64,000 nt of DNA from Amycolatopsis suaedae (GTDB lineage Bacteria; Actinomycetota; Actinomycetes; Mycobacteriales; Pseudonocardiaceae), in contig NZ_SFCC01000005.1 in the NCBI RefSeq assembly GCF_004214935.1, forward strand, positions 62,001-126,000, in the 5' to 3' direction. The number at the start of each line of letters is the position of its first letter. The first letter of the stretch is position 1. Of the stretch, positions 19,724 to 27,598 are shown in pieces. A program made the position numbers and the translations under genes. A model generated the notes under the pieces. That model worked only from the letters and a program-made list of their open reading frames with translations, did no database searches and was not told where the DNA came from.

Positions 19724-20299
19724 ATGGCGACGCGTGATGTGATCGAGGTCCACGCCGACGCGATGCGTGCCTGCGACGACGTGGTGCACCGCCTCGGCGG
19801 GAACTGGAACGCCCCGACCCCGTGCACCGAGTGGACGGTCCGGGACCTGCTCAACCACCTGACCGGCGAACAGCTGTGGGCGCCGCACCTGCTGCGGGGC
19901 GCGACCCTGGACGAGGTCGGCGACCGCTTCGACGGCGACGTGCTGGGCGACGACCCGGTCGCCACCTGGGAGCGGGCCGCCGCCGAGGCCCGGGAGGCGT
20001 TCGCCGCCCCCGGCGCGACCGGCGGCACGGTCCACGTGTCGGCGGGAACCATCGACACCGTCGACTACGCCTGGCAGATGACCTGCGACCTGGCGGTGCA
20101 CGGCTGGGACCTCGCGGTCGCCGTCGGCGCACCGCAGCCCATCCCGGACCGGGTCGCGGCCGAGCTGCTGGAGGTGTTCGAACCGCAGGTACCGCGGTGG
20201 CAGGGAATCGGGATCGTGGCACCGCCGGTGCCCGTCGACCCGGGCGCCGACGCGCCCACCAGGCTCGTTGCCCTCCTCGGCAGGCGACCGACCGTATAG
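19724..20299 (+). CDS. TIGR03086/DinB-like metal-binding protein, 191 aa
   Basis: Belongs to the mycothiol-dependent maleylpyruvate isomerase / DinB-like superfamily (TIGR03086 type). The metal-binding His residues stand in DLLNHLTGEQLW and DLAVHGWDLA, and the N-terminal TPCTEWTVRDLL segment is typical. It begins 13 nt after acnR and may be co-transcribed. The actual reaction is unknown; relatives are proposed mycothiol S-transferases. Confidence 0.85.
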   Translation: MATRDVIEVHADAMRACDDVVHRLGGNWNAPTPCTEWTVRDLLNHLTGEQLWAPHLLRGATLDEVGDRFDGDVLGDDPVATWERAAAEAREAFAAPGATGGTVHVSAGTIDTVDYAWQMTCDLAVHGWDLAVAVGAPQPIPDRVAAELLEVFEPQVPRWQGIGIVAPPVPVDPGADAPTRLVALLGRRPTV

Positions 20300-20436
20300 A
20301 ATGCGGACCGTCACGTTTGTTTTCCATATTTTCTTCGAGGAGTGGCACCTTTCGTGCGCGGTGCGCAGTCACCTGGTGACAGTACGGAGCCGGGTGAACA
20401 ACCCGGCGTCCCCAGTTCGTTCCCGGGCGGTACCCG
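20300..20436 (+). promoter_or_regulatory. possible structured 5' leader of the CNNM/CorC gene pair
   Basis: The 137-nt gap carries hairpins GTCAC-CTG-GTGAC (20368-20380) and a longer one with CCGGGT-GAACA-ACCCGG inside GGA/TCC ends (20386-20411). This could be a cation-sensing leader because the downstream genes belong to a Mg2+/Co2+ transport-related family. I could not match it to the M-box or yybP-ykoY consensus, so the class is open. Confidence 0.3.
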
Positions 20437-21759
20437 GTGATCGACGTTCTTCTTGCCATCGGAGGACTGGCGCTCGTCGTCCTCCTCACCGTCGGAACCG
20501 GCCTGGCCGTCGCCGCCGAGTTCTCCCTCACCGCGCTGGAACGCAGCACGGTCGAGGCCAACGTCCGCGAGGCCGGTGACAAGCGGTCCCGGACCCTGTT
20601 GAAGGCCCACCGGACGCTGTCGTTCCAGCTGTCCGGCGCGCAGGTCGCCATCACGCTGACCACGCTCATCACCGGCTACCTGGCCGAACCGCTGATCGGC
20701 GACCTGGTCGAGCCGGGCTTCGCAGCACTGGGCATGCCCCGCGACGTCGCGGTCGGCGCCTCGGTGGTGGCGGCTCTGATCATCGCCACCTCGCTGTCGA
20801 TGGTCCTCGGCGAGATGATGCCGAAGAACCTCGCCATCGCCCGTCCACTGCAGACCGCCCGCGCGGTCGCCGGCTACCACTCCGGTTTCTCGACGCTGTT
20901 CCGCTGGCTGATCAACGGCATGAACAACAGCGCGAACTGGCTGGTGCGCAAGATGGGCGTGGAACCGCAGGAAGAACTGCGGTCGGCCCGTTCGCCGCAG
21001 GAGCTGGGCTCGATCGTGCGGTCCAGTGCCGAGCAGGGCACGCTGGACACCGCGACGGCGCGGCTGCTGGACCGTTCGCTGCGCTTCGGTGACCGCACCG
21101 CCGACGAGCTGATGACCCCGCGGGTGCAGCTGGAGTCGCTGACGGTCGAGGACACGATCAACGACCTGGTGGAGATCTCGCGGCGCACCGGGTTCTCCCG
21201 GTTTCCGGTCTACAGCGAGGATCTCGACGACGTCCAGGGTGCCGTGCACGTGAAGCAGGCGTTCACGGTCCGCGCGGACGAGCGCGCGACCGTGCGGATC
21301 GGCTCGGTGATGCGGCCGGTGCCGACGGTGCCGGAGTCGCTGCCCGGCGACACGCTGCTCAACCGCCTGCGCGACTCCCGCTTCCAGCTGGCCATGGTGG
21401 TCGACGAGTACGGCGGCACGGCCGGGCTGGTGACCCTGGAGGACGTGGTCGAGGAGATCATCGGCGACGTCCGCGACGAGCACGACGAGCGCGAGGCGCC
21501 GTCGTCACGCCGCCTGGACGCCGACAGCTGGCTGGTCTCCGGCCAGCTGCGGGCCGACGAGGTGCGTGAGGCCACCGGCTTCCACATGCCGGAGGGCGAC
21601 TACGAGACCATCGCCGGGCTGGTCCTGGAACGGCTGGGCAAGATCCCCGCCCCCGGCGAGGCCATCGACGTCGACGGCTGGCGGCTGACGGTCGCCAGCA
21701 TGGACCGCAGGCGCATCGCCGAGCTGAACGTCCAGGGCCCGGACGGGGTGGCCCGATGA
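20437..21759 (+). CDS. CNNM/CorC-type (hemolysin family) membrane protein, 440 aa
   Basis: DUF21 (CNNM) transmembrane domain (residues about 1-200, with LGEMMPKNLAIARP), two CBS domains (about 215-335) and a C-terminal CorC_HlyC domain (about 350-430). Family members take part in Mg2+ or Co2+ export or homeostasis; the hemolysin name is historical. It starts with GTG at 20437 and overlaps the next paralogue by 4 nt (ATGA). Confidence 0.92.
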   Translation: MIDVLLAIGGLALVVLLTVGTGLAVAAEFSLTALERSTVEANVREAGDKRSRTLLKAHRTLSFQLSGAQVAITLTTLITGYLAEPLIGDLVEPGFAALGMPRDVAVGASVVAALIIATSLSMVLGEMMPKNLAIARPLQTARAVAGYHSGFSTLFRWLINGMNNSANWLVRKMGVEPQEELRSARSPQELGSIVRSSAEQGTLDTATARLLDRSLRFGDRTADELMTPRVQLESLTVEDTINDLVEISRRTGFSRFPVYSEDLDDVQGAVHVKQAFTVRADERATVRIGSVMRPVPTVPESLPGDTLLNRLRDSRFQLAMVVDEYGGTAGLVTLEDVVEEIIGDVRDEHDEREAPSSRRLDADSWLVSGQLRADEVREATGFHMPEGDYETIAGLVLERLGKIPAPGEAIDVDGWRLTVASMDRRRIAELNVQGPDGVAR

Positions 21760-22802
21760 ACGACGGAATCGCCATCGCGCTGATCGGCGTGCTGCTGCTG
21801 GCCAACGCCTTCTTCGTCGGTGCCGAATTCGCCCTGATCTCCTCCCGCCGCGACCGGCTGGAGGCACTGGTCGAGCAGGGCACGACCCGGGCGCGGATCG
21901 TCATCAACGCCAGCCGCAACGTCTCGCTCATGCTGGCCGGTGCTCAGCTCGGCATCACCATCTGCTCGCTGCTGCTGTTGCAGGTCGGCGAGCCAGCCGT
22001 CGCCCACCAGCTGGAGCTGGCGTTCTCCGCGATGGGGATCCCGCTGCCGAGCGCGGTCGTGCACGGTATCGCGTTCGCCGTCGCGCTCGCGCTGATGACC
22101 GTGCTGCACGTACTGCTGGGCGAGATGGTGCCGAAGAACCTCGCCATCGCCGACCCGGAACGGCTGGCGCTGTGGCTGGTCCCGGTACACGTGGCGTGGG
22201 TGAAGCTGGTCAACCCGTTCATCTGGCTGCTCAACACGGTGGCCAACGGTGGCCTGAAGCTGCTGAAGGTGCAGCCGAAGGACGAGCTGGAGACCGCGTA
22301 CACGTCCGCCGAACTGGCCGAGCTGCTGAGCGAGTCGCGGCGCGAGGGGCTGCTGGAGCAGTCCGAGCACCTGCGGCTGTCGCAGACGCTGTCGTCCACC
22401 ACGAAGACGGTGGCCGACGTCCTGGTCCCCACCAGGGACGTGACGACGCTGCCCGGTGAGCCGACGGTCGGCGACGTGGAGCGTGCCGTCTCGGAGACCG
22501 GCTTCTCCCGGTTCCCGCTGCTGGACGGCGACGACCTCACCGGCTACCTGCACGTCAAGGACATCCTCGACCTGGTCGGCGAGCCGCCGGAGACGCGGGT
22601 GCCCGCGGCGAAGAACCGGCGGCTCAGCGAGGTCCCGGCTGCGGCCACGCTGGACCAGGCGCTGTCCGAGCTGCGCCGGGAGAGCAGTCACCTCGCCAGG
22701 GTGCTGGACGCCGACGGGCAGGTGGCCGGGGTCGTGACGCTGGAGGATCTCGTCGAGGAGTACGTCGGTACGGTGCGTGACGGCACGCATGTGAACTCGT
22801 GA
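21756..22802 (+). CDS. CNNM-type membrane protein lacking the CorC_HlyC domain, 348 aa
   Basis: Paralogue of the upstream gene with DUF21 (LGEMVPKNLAIADP at about 125-138) and a CBS pair (about 215-340), but it ends after the second CBS domain, so the C-terminal CorC_HlyC module is absent. Tandem long and short copies are common in actinobacteria and may form a heterodimer. Translationally coupled to the long copy. Confidence 0.9.
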   Translation: MNDGIAIALIGVLLLANAFFVGAEFALISSRRDRLEALVEQGTTRARIVINASRNVSLMLAGAQLGITICSLLLLQVGEPAVAHQLELAFSAMGIPLPSAVVHGIAFAVALALMTVLHVLLGEMVPKNLAIADPERLALWLVPVHVAWVKLVNPFIWLLNTVANGGLKLLKVQPKDELETAYTSAELAELLSESRREGLLEQSEHLRLSQTLSSTTKTVADVLVPTRDVTTLPGEPTVGDVERAVSETGFSRFPLLDGDDLTGYLHVKDILDLVGEPPETRVPAAKNRRLSEVPAAATLDQALSELRRESSHLARVLDADGQVAGVVTLEDLVEEYVGTVRDGTHVNS

Positions 22803-22905
22803 CGCGACTATTCCTCACCGTGGTCACCCGATTGCACAGCAATGACCACTGTTGTTCCTGCGCACAGCGCCTGGCAGTCTGTCGGGCAACTCCGAGTCAC
22901 TATGT

Positions 22906-22933
22906 TTGCCCACCGAAATACGCCTGTTAGAGT
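22906..22933 (+). promoter_or_regulatory. candidate -35/-10 promoter
   Basis: TTGCCC (22906-22911), 16-nt spacer and TAGAGT (22928-22933) lie about 60 nt before the ATG of the repeat-bearing membrane protein. The 190-bp gap otherwise shows nothing recognisable. Confidence 0.35.
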
Positions 22934-22992
22934 GATAACGTTTTGGTTGCACATACTCAGCGCAGTCAACCCCGGCGCGGAAAGGGACATTG

Positions 22993-23892
22993 ATGGGGCG
23001 ACACAGCCGGCCCGAGGACCCCACCCCGAGTCAGCGGGTTCCCCGCCACCCCCAGCGTCCCCCGTACCCGCAGCATGACCGGCGCACGACCACCGGAAGC
23101 CACCGGCCGGTCGTCCGCCAGCATCCCGCCGGGGACCGGCGTACCCCCACCGGGCAGTTTCCGGCCGCCGACCGGCGGACGGCGACCGGGCAGCACCAGC
23201 CGGTCCGCGACCGGCGGACCACCACCGGCAGGCACCAGCCGGTGGACCGGCGCACGAGCACCGGAACGCACCAGGCCGTCACCTCCACCGGCAGCCACCG
23301 GGCCATCGGCAGGGCGCCGCGCCGCCGGGTGGCGAAGTGGCCGATCGCGGTCGCGGTCCTCGTTCTGCTGGCCGGCCTCGGCTACTTCGGCTGGAGCTGG
23401 GCGGACAGCGTGCTGAACAGCCGCGCCGAAGCCGAGGCGGCCAGTTGCTCCAAGGGCGACACCACGCTGCGCGTCATGGTCGCGCCGAGCGCGGAGGTCC
23501 CGCTGGCCAAGGCCGCGGGCAAGTGGAACGGGGCCAAGACCGTGGTGCAGTCCCACTGCGTCACTGTGCAGATCGCGTCCTCGCCGTCGGAACAGGTGCT
23601 CAACGCGCTGACCGGCCGCATCCCGCTGGACACCATCGGCGGCCTGCCCGCCGCCTGGCTGCCCGAGGCGTCGCTGTGGACCAGCGAGCTCAAGAACGCC
23701 AAGCCGGAGATGATCGGCTCCCCCGCTGCCTCGGTGGCGTCGGCCCGGTCGGCGGACTACCCGTACGTGAGCCTGGCCGGCGCGGGTCTCGACGAGGTGC
23801 ACCAGCGGGCCGCCCAGCAGTTCCGCGACTTCCTCCTGGAACCCGCTCAGCAGGCCGACTTCACCCAGGCCGGGCTCAAAGCCACCTCATGA
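22993..23892 (+). CDS. membrane protein with DRRTxTG repeats and a shortened solute-binding-like domain, 299 aa
   Basis: The cytoplasmic N-terminus holds five imperfect repeats of DRRTxTGxHxPV (starting near residues 29, 48, 60, 73 and 85) and a sixth decayed TSTGSHRAI. One transmembrane helix follows (WPIAVAVLVLLAGLGYFGW, about 115-133). The outer domain resembles the start and end of extracytoplasmic substrate-binding-type domains found in larger actinobacterial proteins, but is only about 160 residues, which suggests an internal deletion. The ATG 22993 has AAAGGGA upstream; a TTG just before it is rejected. The gene end overlaps the convergent XRE gene by 6 nt. Confidence 0.75.
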   Translation: MGRHSRPEDPTPSQRVPRHPQRPPYPQHDRRTTTGSHRPVVRQHPAGDRRTPTGQFPAADRRTATGQHQPVRDRRTTTGRHQPVDRRTSTGTHQAVTSTGSHRAIGRAPRRRVAKWPIAVAVLVLLAGLGYFGWSWADSVLNSRAEAEAASCSKGDTTLRVMVAPSAEVPLAKAAGKWNGAKTVVQSHCVTVQIASSPSEQVLNALTGRIPLDTIGGLPAAWLPEASLWTSELKNAKPEMIGSPAASVASARSADYPYVSLAGAGLDEVHQRAAQQFRDFLLEPAQQADFTQAGLKATS

Positions 23893-24681
23893 CCCGCGGC
23901 GCAGCACGGCGGCGGTCGCCGCGTCCGCGGGGAAGAACGACTCGATCGACAGCTCGGCCAGCGTGACGTCCAGCGGCGTGCCGAACGTGGCGACCGTGCC
24001 GAGGAACGCCAGTTCGGCGCCGCCGTGGCGGATCCGCAACGGCACCAGGATGTGGCTCGGGTCCGGCACCTCGACGTCGGGAACCTCGTCGGCACACGGG
24101 TAACCGCGTAGCTCGGTCAGCAGTTCGGCCAGCTCGCCGTCGGCCGACGCCGCGACCTCGCGGCGCAGCCTGCCGAGCAGGTGCGCGCGCCACTGGCCGA
24201 GGTTGGCGATCCGCGGGGCCATCCCGCCGGGGTGCAGGGTCAGCCGCAGGACGTTCACGGGAGGTTCGAGCAGTTCGGCGGCCACCCCGTCGAGCAGCAG
24301 GTCGGTGCCCGCGTTGCGGTCGACCAGATTCCAGCCCCGGTCCACCACCACCGCGGGCAGCGGCTCGTGCGCGGCCAGCAGGGTGCGGACCGCGTCGCGG
24401 GCCGCTGCCATCGCCGGGTCGGTCAGCGCGTTCTCCGGGTAGGCGGGGGCGTAACCGGCCGCCAGCAGCAGCCCGTTGCGTTCGCGCAGCGGCACGTCCA
24501 GGTGCTCCCCCAGCCGCAGCACCAGGTCCCGGCTCGGCTTCGCCCGCCCGGTCTCCACGAAGCTGAGGTGCCGGGCGGACACCGACGCGGTGAGCGCCAG
24601 GTCGAGCTGGCTGATCCGCCTGCGGTCCCGCCACTGCCGCAGCAGCTCCCCCACCGGGCGCCGCATCGTCGCTGTCGTCAC
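23887..24681 (-). CDS. XRE-family regulator with MmyB-like ligand domain, 264 aa
   Basis: N-terminal helix-turn-helix (residues 10-65, with RRRISQLDLALTASVSARHLS) followed by the MmyB-like PAS-type domain (about 85-255, with VVDRGWNLVDRNAGTDLLL). Such regulators in actinomycetes usually control an adjacent oxidoreductase or small enzyme; here the divergent SnoaL-like gene starts 110 nt away. A palindrome lies in the shared promoter region. Confidence 0.9.
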   Translation of the reverse strand: MTTATMRRPVGELLRQWRDRRRISQLDLALTASVSARHLSFVETGRAKPSRDLVLRLGEHLDVPLRERNGLLLAAGYAPAYPENALTDPAMAAARDAVRTLLAAHEPLPAVVVDRGWNLVDRNAGTDLLLDGVAAELLEPPVNVLRLTLHPGGMAPRIANLGQWRAHLLGRLRREVAASADGELAELLTELRGYPCADEVPDVEVPDPSHILVPLRIRHGGAELAFLGTVATFGTPLDVTLAELSIESFFPADAATAAVLRRGS

Positions 24682-24716
24682 CAGCTGAGCCTAGAAGCCG
24701 CCGGGTCGCCACCGCC

Positions 24717-24733
24717 ATTACCCGCGAGGTAAT
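24717..24733. promoter_or_regulatory. operator-like palindrome ATTACC-N5-GGTAAT
   Basis: Perfect 6-bp inverted repeats separated by CGCGA, between the divergent XRE regulator and SnoaL-like genes. Probable binding site of the XRE regulator. Confidence 0.55.
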
Positions 24734-24791
24734 CGACGCGCCCCGCGGCCGTCGCCAGAGTTGTGGCACGACAACGAGAAAGGGCCACCCG

Positions 24792-25151
24792 ATGACCGAC
24801 TACACCGCACTCGCCCACCGCTACCTCGACGTGTGGAACGAAACCGACCCGGCCAAACGCAGGGAGCTGATCGACGCGCTGTTCACCGAGGCCGCCCGGT
24901 ACACCGACCCGCTCGGTGAGGTGGCCGGCGGGGACGGGATCGACGGGTTCGTCGCCGCCGCACAGCAGCAGCTGGGCGGGATGCCGCTCCGGCTCGGCGG
25001 GCAGGTCGACGGGCACCACGACATCGCCAGGTTCACCTGGCACGCCGGCCCGGAGGGCGCGGAAGCACTGGTGATCGGCTTCGACGTGATCGAGATCCGC
25101 GACGGGCGGATCGACCGGGTACAGGGCTTCCTGGACAAGGTGCCGGGCTGA
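24792..25151 (+). CDS. SnoaL/NTF2-like protein, 119 aa
   Basis: Single NTF2-like alpha+beta barrel. The YLDVWNETDPAKRRELIDALF opening, DPLGEVAGGDGIDGF and the terminal strand FDVIEIRDGRIDRVQGFLD are typical of SnoaL-like proteins. It may be an isomerase, a hydrolase or a binding protein. Divergent from and probably controlled by the XRE regulator. The gene lies antisense to the exit path of the glycine riboswitch. Confidence 0.88.
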   Translation: MTDYTALAHRYLDVWNETDPAKRRELIDALFTEAARYTDPLGEVAGGDGIDGFVAAAQQQLGGMPLRLGGQVDGHHDIARFTWHAGPEGAEALVIGFDVIEIRDGRIDRVQGFLDKVPG

Positions 25152-25159
25152 TGTCCGAC

Positions 25160-25186
25160 GGCCATCCGTCCCCTGGACGGATGGCC
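25160..25186. terminator. 12-bp perfect hairpin between the SnoaL-like gene and the riboswitch
   Basis: GGCCATCCGTCC (25160-25171) and GGACGGATGGCC (25175-25186) with loop CCT. It stands 8 nt after the SnoaL-like stop on the plus strand, and directly after the second aptamer on the minus strand. It may act as a terminator in both directions or be part of the riboswitch expression platform. There is no clear T-run. Confidence 0.6.
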
Positions 25187-25187
25187 T

Positions 25188-25412
25188 CCCCACTCTGTCA
25201 ATACCCGTGAGGGCGCCTGAGAGGTTCACCCGGGTGTTGGTCCGGGTTTGCACCTTCGGCGGAGCCGGCCGGGCGGGTGACCCGTGGCCCACTTTCCAGA
25301 GGCGTCTCGTCCGCGCGGTCCGTGTGCCTGAGAGGTTCCGGGGAGGTTTTGCTCCTTCGGCGCCGGCCCGAGGTGTCGGACCGGACTCTCCCGCGCGGGT
25401 TCTACGACCGCG
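25188..25412 (-). ncRNA. tandem glycine riboswitch (two aptamers), without a glycine gene downstream
   Basis: Read on the minus strand, two glycine aptamers follow each other. The first (about 25412-25325) has GGGAGAG, then CGCCGAAGGAGCAA and CCTCTCAGGC; the second (about 25310-25188) has GCCGAAGGTGCAAAC, CCTCTCAGGCGCC and the closing GACAGAGTGGGGA. These are the conserved core elements of the gcvT-type motif. It follows the MerR gene by about 10 nt. In mycobacteria gcvB follows the orthologous MerR gene, but here the minus strand carries only the antisense of a SnoaL-like gene and then an XRE regulator. Confidence 0.9.
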
Positions 25413-25421
25413 TGCCGAAGC

Positions 25422-25988
25422 TTACCCGGTACGCCTGGCGTTGCGGCGCAGGGTCAGCTCGTCGGGCTGGGCCGACTCGATCTCGCCGCCGTCGGCCCGT
25501 TCGGCCGGGAACTCGTGGATCGTCCCGCTGATCTCCTGCATGGCGCCGCTGACCGCGATGCCGAACACGCCCTGGCCGCCCTGCAGCAGATCGACGATCT
25601 CCTCCGGCGAGGTGCACTCGTAGACCGTGGTGCCGTCGGAGAAGAGCGTGACCTTGGCCAGGTCACGTACTCCCCTGGCCCGCAGGTGCTCGACGGCGAC
25701 CCGGATGTTCTGCAGGGAGACGCCGGTGTCCAGCAGCCGCTTGACGACCTTCAGGACGAGGATGTCCTTGAACGAGTACAGCCGCTGCGAGCCCGACCCG
25801 TGGGCGGTGCGGATGCTCGGCGCGACCAGTTTGGTGCGTGCCCAGTAGTCCAACTGGCGGTAGGTGATGCCCGCGATCTGGCACGCCGCGGGGCCCCGGT
25901 AGCCGACCAGCTCGTCCGGCAGCGACGCGTCGGGGAACAGTTCACCCTGCTCACCGGCGGCGACCTCGAACGGCCTTTCCTCGACCAC
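25422..25988 (-). CDS. MerR-family regulator, Rv1830-like, 188 aa
   Basis: MerR-type winged helix (about residues 35-110) with GITYRQLDYWARTKLVAPS and SQRLYSFKDILVLKVVKRLL, then a C-terminal region ending in a Glu-rich tail. The synteny with the nuclease, ftsR, garA and gcvH genes to the right matches the Rv1826-Rv1830 block of Mycobacterium. The GTG at 25988 has GGGGAGG 5-6 nt upstream. Target genes are not known from sequence. Confidence 0.85.
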   Translation of the reverse strand: MVEERPFEVAAGEQGELFPDASLPDELVGYRGPAACQIAGITYRQLDYWARTKLVAPSIRTAHGSGSQRLYSFKDILVLKVVKRLLDTGVSLQNIRVAVEHLRARGVRDLAKVTLFSDGTTVYECTSPEEIVDLLQGGQGVFGIAVSGAMQEISGTIHEFPAERADGGEIESAQPDELTLRRNARRTG

Positions 25989-26176
25989 GCATGCCTCCCC
26001 TCGCCCGGCGAACCGGGCTGGCGAACGATCCCGCCGGAATGACGGTAATGGAATCACGAAATGCTTGCCCCGAAAGGCGTAATCACACCTTCGAGATTCC
26101 CACTACGGATGACGGTAAGCCGCCGTGTCGACCCGGTCAACGCGACGCGCGGGCACCTCAAGTCGAACTTGAGACT

Positions 26177-26205
26177 TTGGGGTATTTACTTGCCTGTGTT
26201 ATCTT
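26177..26205 (+). promoter_or_regulatory. candidate leaderless promoter of the TetR gene
   Basis: TTGGGG (26177-26182), a 17-nt spacer and TATCTT (26200-26205) place the transcription start at or within a base of the ATG at 26212. No ribosome site precedes that ATG, which fits leaderless translation. TTGCCTG and CAGGTAA on either side of the -10 form a loose palindrome that may be the operator. Confidence 0.5.
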
Positions 26206-26211
26206 TTACTC

Positions 26212-26838
26212 ATGCAGGTAAATCACGACACGCAGCCGGACACTGGACGCACCGTCACCGAGCAGGCCCGGCGGGCCCAGATCATCGGCGCGGCGGTCGA
26301 GGTGATCGCCGAACTCGGCTACGCCAGGGCGTCGTTCGCCCGCATCGTCGAGCGGGCGGGGCTGAGCAGCACGCGGATGATCTCGTACCACTTCGCGGAC
26401 AAGGCCGAGCTGATGAGCGCCATCATCGGCACGGTGTTCCAGGTGAAGGACGAGTTCCTCGGCGAGCGGATCGACGGGACCACCGACCGGGCGGCCCTGC
26501 TGCGGGCCTACATCACCTCGGAGGTGGAGTTCCTCGGCAGGCATCCGGACGGGGCACTGGCGGTGGCCGAGATCTGCGCGAACGCACGTGACTCGGCTGG
26601 CACGCAGATGTTCAACGAACCGGTGCTGCGGGAGATGCGGGTCGGGCGGATCGAGCGGCAGCTGCGGCAGGGACAGCGGGAAGGCGTGTTCGGCGAGTTC
26701 GACGTGCCGCTGATGGCGCTGGCCATCCGGCAGGCCATCGACGGCGTCGCCACCCGCCTGGCCGCCGAGCCGGACCTGGATCTGGCCCACTGCGGCCGTG
26801 AACTGGCCAACCTGTTCGACCGCGCCACCCGTGTTTGA
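26212..26838 (+). CDS. TetR-family regulator, 208 aa
   Basis: Typical TetR HTH in residues 18-65 (YARASFARIVERAGLSSTRMISYHFADK) and an unrelated helical ligand domain. It interrupts the otherwise conserved leftward block between the two MerR-linked genes and is on the opposite strand, so it is probably an insertion relative to mycobacteria. No neighbouring target is obvious. Confidence 0.88.
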   Translation: MQVNHDTQPDTGRTVTEQARRAQIIGAAVEVIAELGYARASFARIVERAGLSSTRMISYHFADKAELMSAIIGTVFQVKDEFLGERIDGTTDRAALLRAYITSEVEFLGRHPDGALAVAEICANARDSAGTQMFNEPVLREMRVGRIERQLRQGQREGVFGEFDVPLMALAIRQAIDGVATRLAAEPDLDLAHCGRELANLFDRATRV

Positions 26839-26881
26839 CTGCCCTCGCTCCGCTCGGGCGCGGTCGGGCCCGGCTCCCTAA

Positions 26882-26931
26882 AGCACGGGAAGGCCACCTC
26901 CATGGCGTACTGAAGGTGGCCTTCCCGTGCT
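26882..26931. repeat. hairpin repeat with compensated arms (type A variant)
   Basis: Perfect 18-bp arms AGCACGGGAAGGCCACCT and AGGTGGCCTTCCCGTGCT. Relative to other copies, CACGTG is changed to CACGGG on the left and to CCCGTG on the right, which keeps the pairing. It sits between the convergent TetR and nuclease genes. Confidence 0.88.
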
Positions 26932-26938
26932 GGAAAGC

Positions 26939-27412
26939 TCAGGTGTCGGCGCCGCGGAAGTCCTCCGGGGAGACGGAGTCGAGGAACTCGCGGAACTTCT
27001 CGACCTCGTCCTCCTGCTCGTCCGGGATGATCAGGCCGGCCTCGTCGAGCACCGACTCCGCGGCGTGGATGGGGACACCCACCCGCAGTGCCAGCGCCAC
27101 CGAGTCGCTCGGCCGCGCGGAGACCCTGATGTCGCCGTCGAAGACCAGCTCCGCGAAGAAGGTGCCTTCCCGCAGATCGGTGATCACGACCTGCTCCAGC
27201 TCCCGGCCCAGCGCGCCGATGACCTCTTTGAGCAGGTCGTGGGTGAGCGGACGGGCGGGTCGGACGCCCTGCTGTTCCAAGGCGATCGCGGTGGCTTCCA
27301 CCGAGCCGATCCAGATGGGCAGGTAGCGCTCGCCCTCGGTCTCCCGTAGCAACAAGATCGGCTGGTTCGCGGGCAGCTCGACCCGCACGCCGACGACGCG
27401 CATCTCGCTCAT
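26939..27412 (-). CDS. bifunctional nuclease (DUF151) family protein, Rv1829-like, 157 aa
   Basis: One BFN/DUF151 domain with a conserved LPIWIGSVEATAIALEQQG and the ARPSDSVALALRVGVPI segment. Plant members show DNase and RNase activity; the bacterial role is not settled. An acidic C-terminal extension (PDEQEDEVEKF) follows. It holds the Rv1829 position between the two MerR genes. Confidence 0.92.
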   Translation of the reverse strand: MSEMRVVGVRVELPANQPILLLRETEGERYLPIWIGSVEATAIALEQQGVRPARPLTHDLLKEVIGALGRELEQVVITDLREGTFFAELVFDGDIRVSARPSDSVALALRVGVPIHAAESVLDEAGLIIPDEQEDEVEKFREFLDSVSPEDFRGADT

Positions 27413-27503
27413 CGGACTTCGCCTCCCTTCTCCTGCTCACGGGCTCCAGCACCGCCGACGCTACCCGCCGGAACAGTCCTGTGCTCGCTTCACCGGCTAC
27501 CTC

Positions 27504-27522
27504 GAGTCCTCGCCGAGGACTC
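27504..27522. terminator. 8-bp hairpin downstream of ftsR
   Basis: GAGTCCTC-GCC-GAGGACTC lies about 77 nt beyond the ftsR stop in the 186-bp gap before the nuclease gene. Weak terminator candidate without a T-run. Confidence 0.35.
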
Positions 27523-27598
27523 CCACCTCTTCACCGTACGGCATTCGGCAGCGTCAACGAACTACTGGAAACTGGGGTGTTACCGACCTTCCGGGCAC

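Noticed and set aside
20300..20436. M-box or yybP-ykoY riboswitch
   Set aside because: I could not find the conserved core segments of either class; only generic hairpins are visible.
24678..25292. A gene driven by the glycine riboswitch (minus-strand 204-codon frame)
   Set aside because: It overlaps the SnoaL-like gene fully, includes riboswitch sequence in its first codons, and has no recognisable protein motif.
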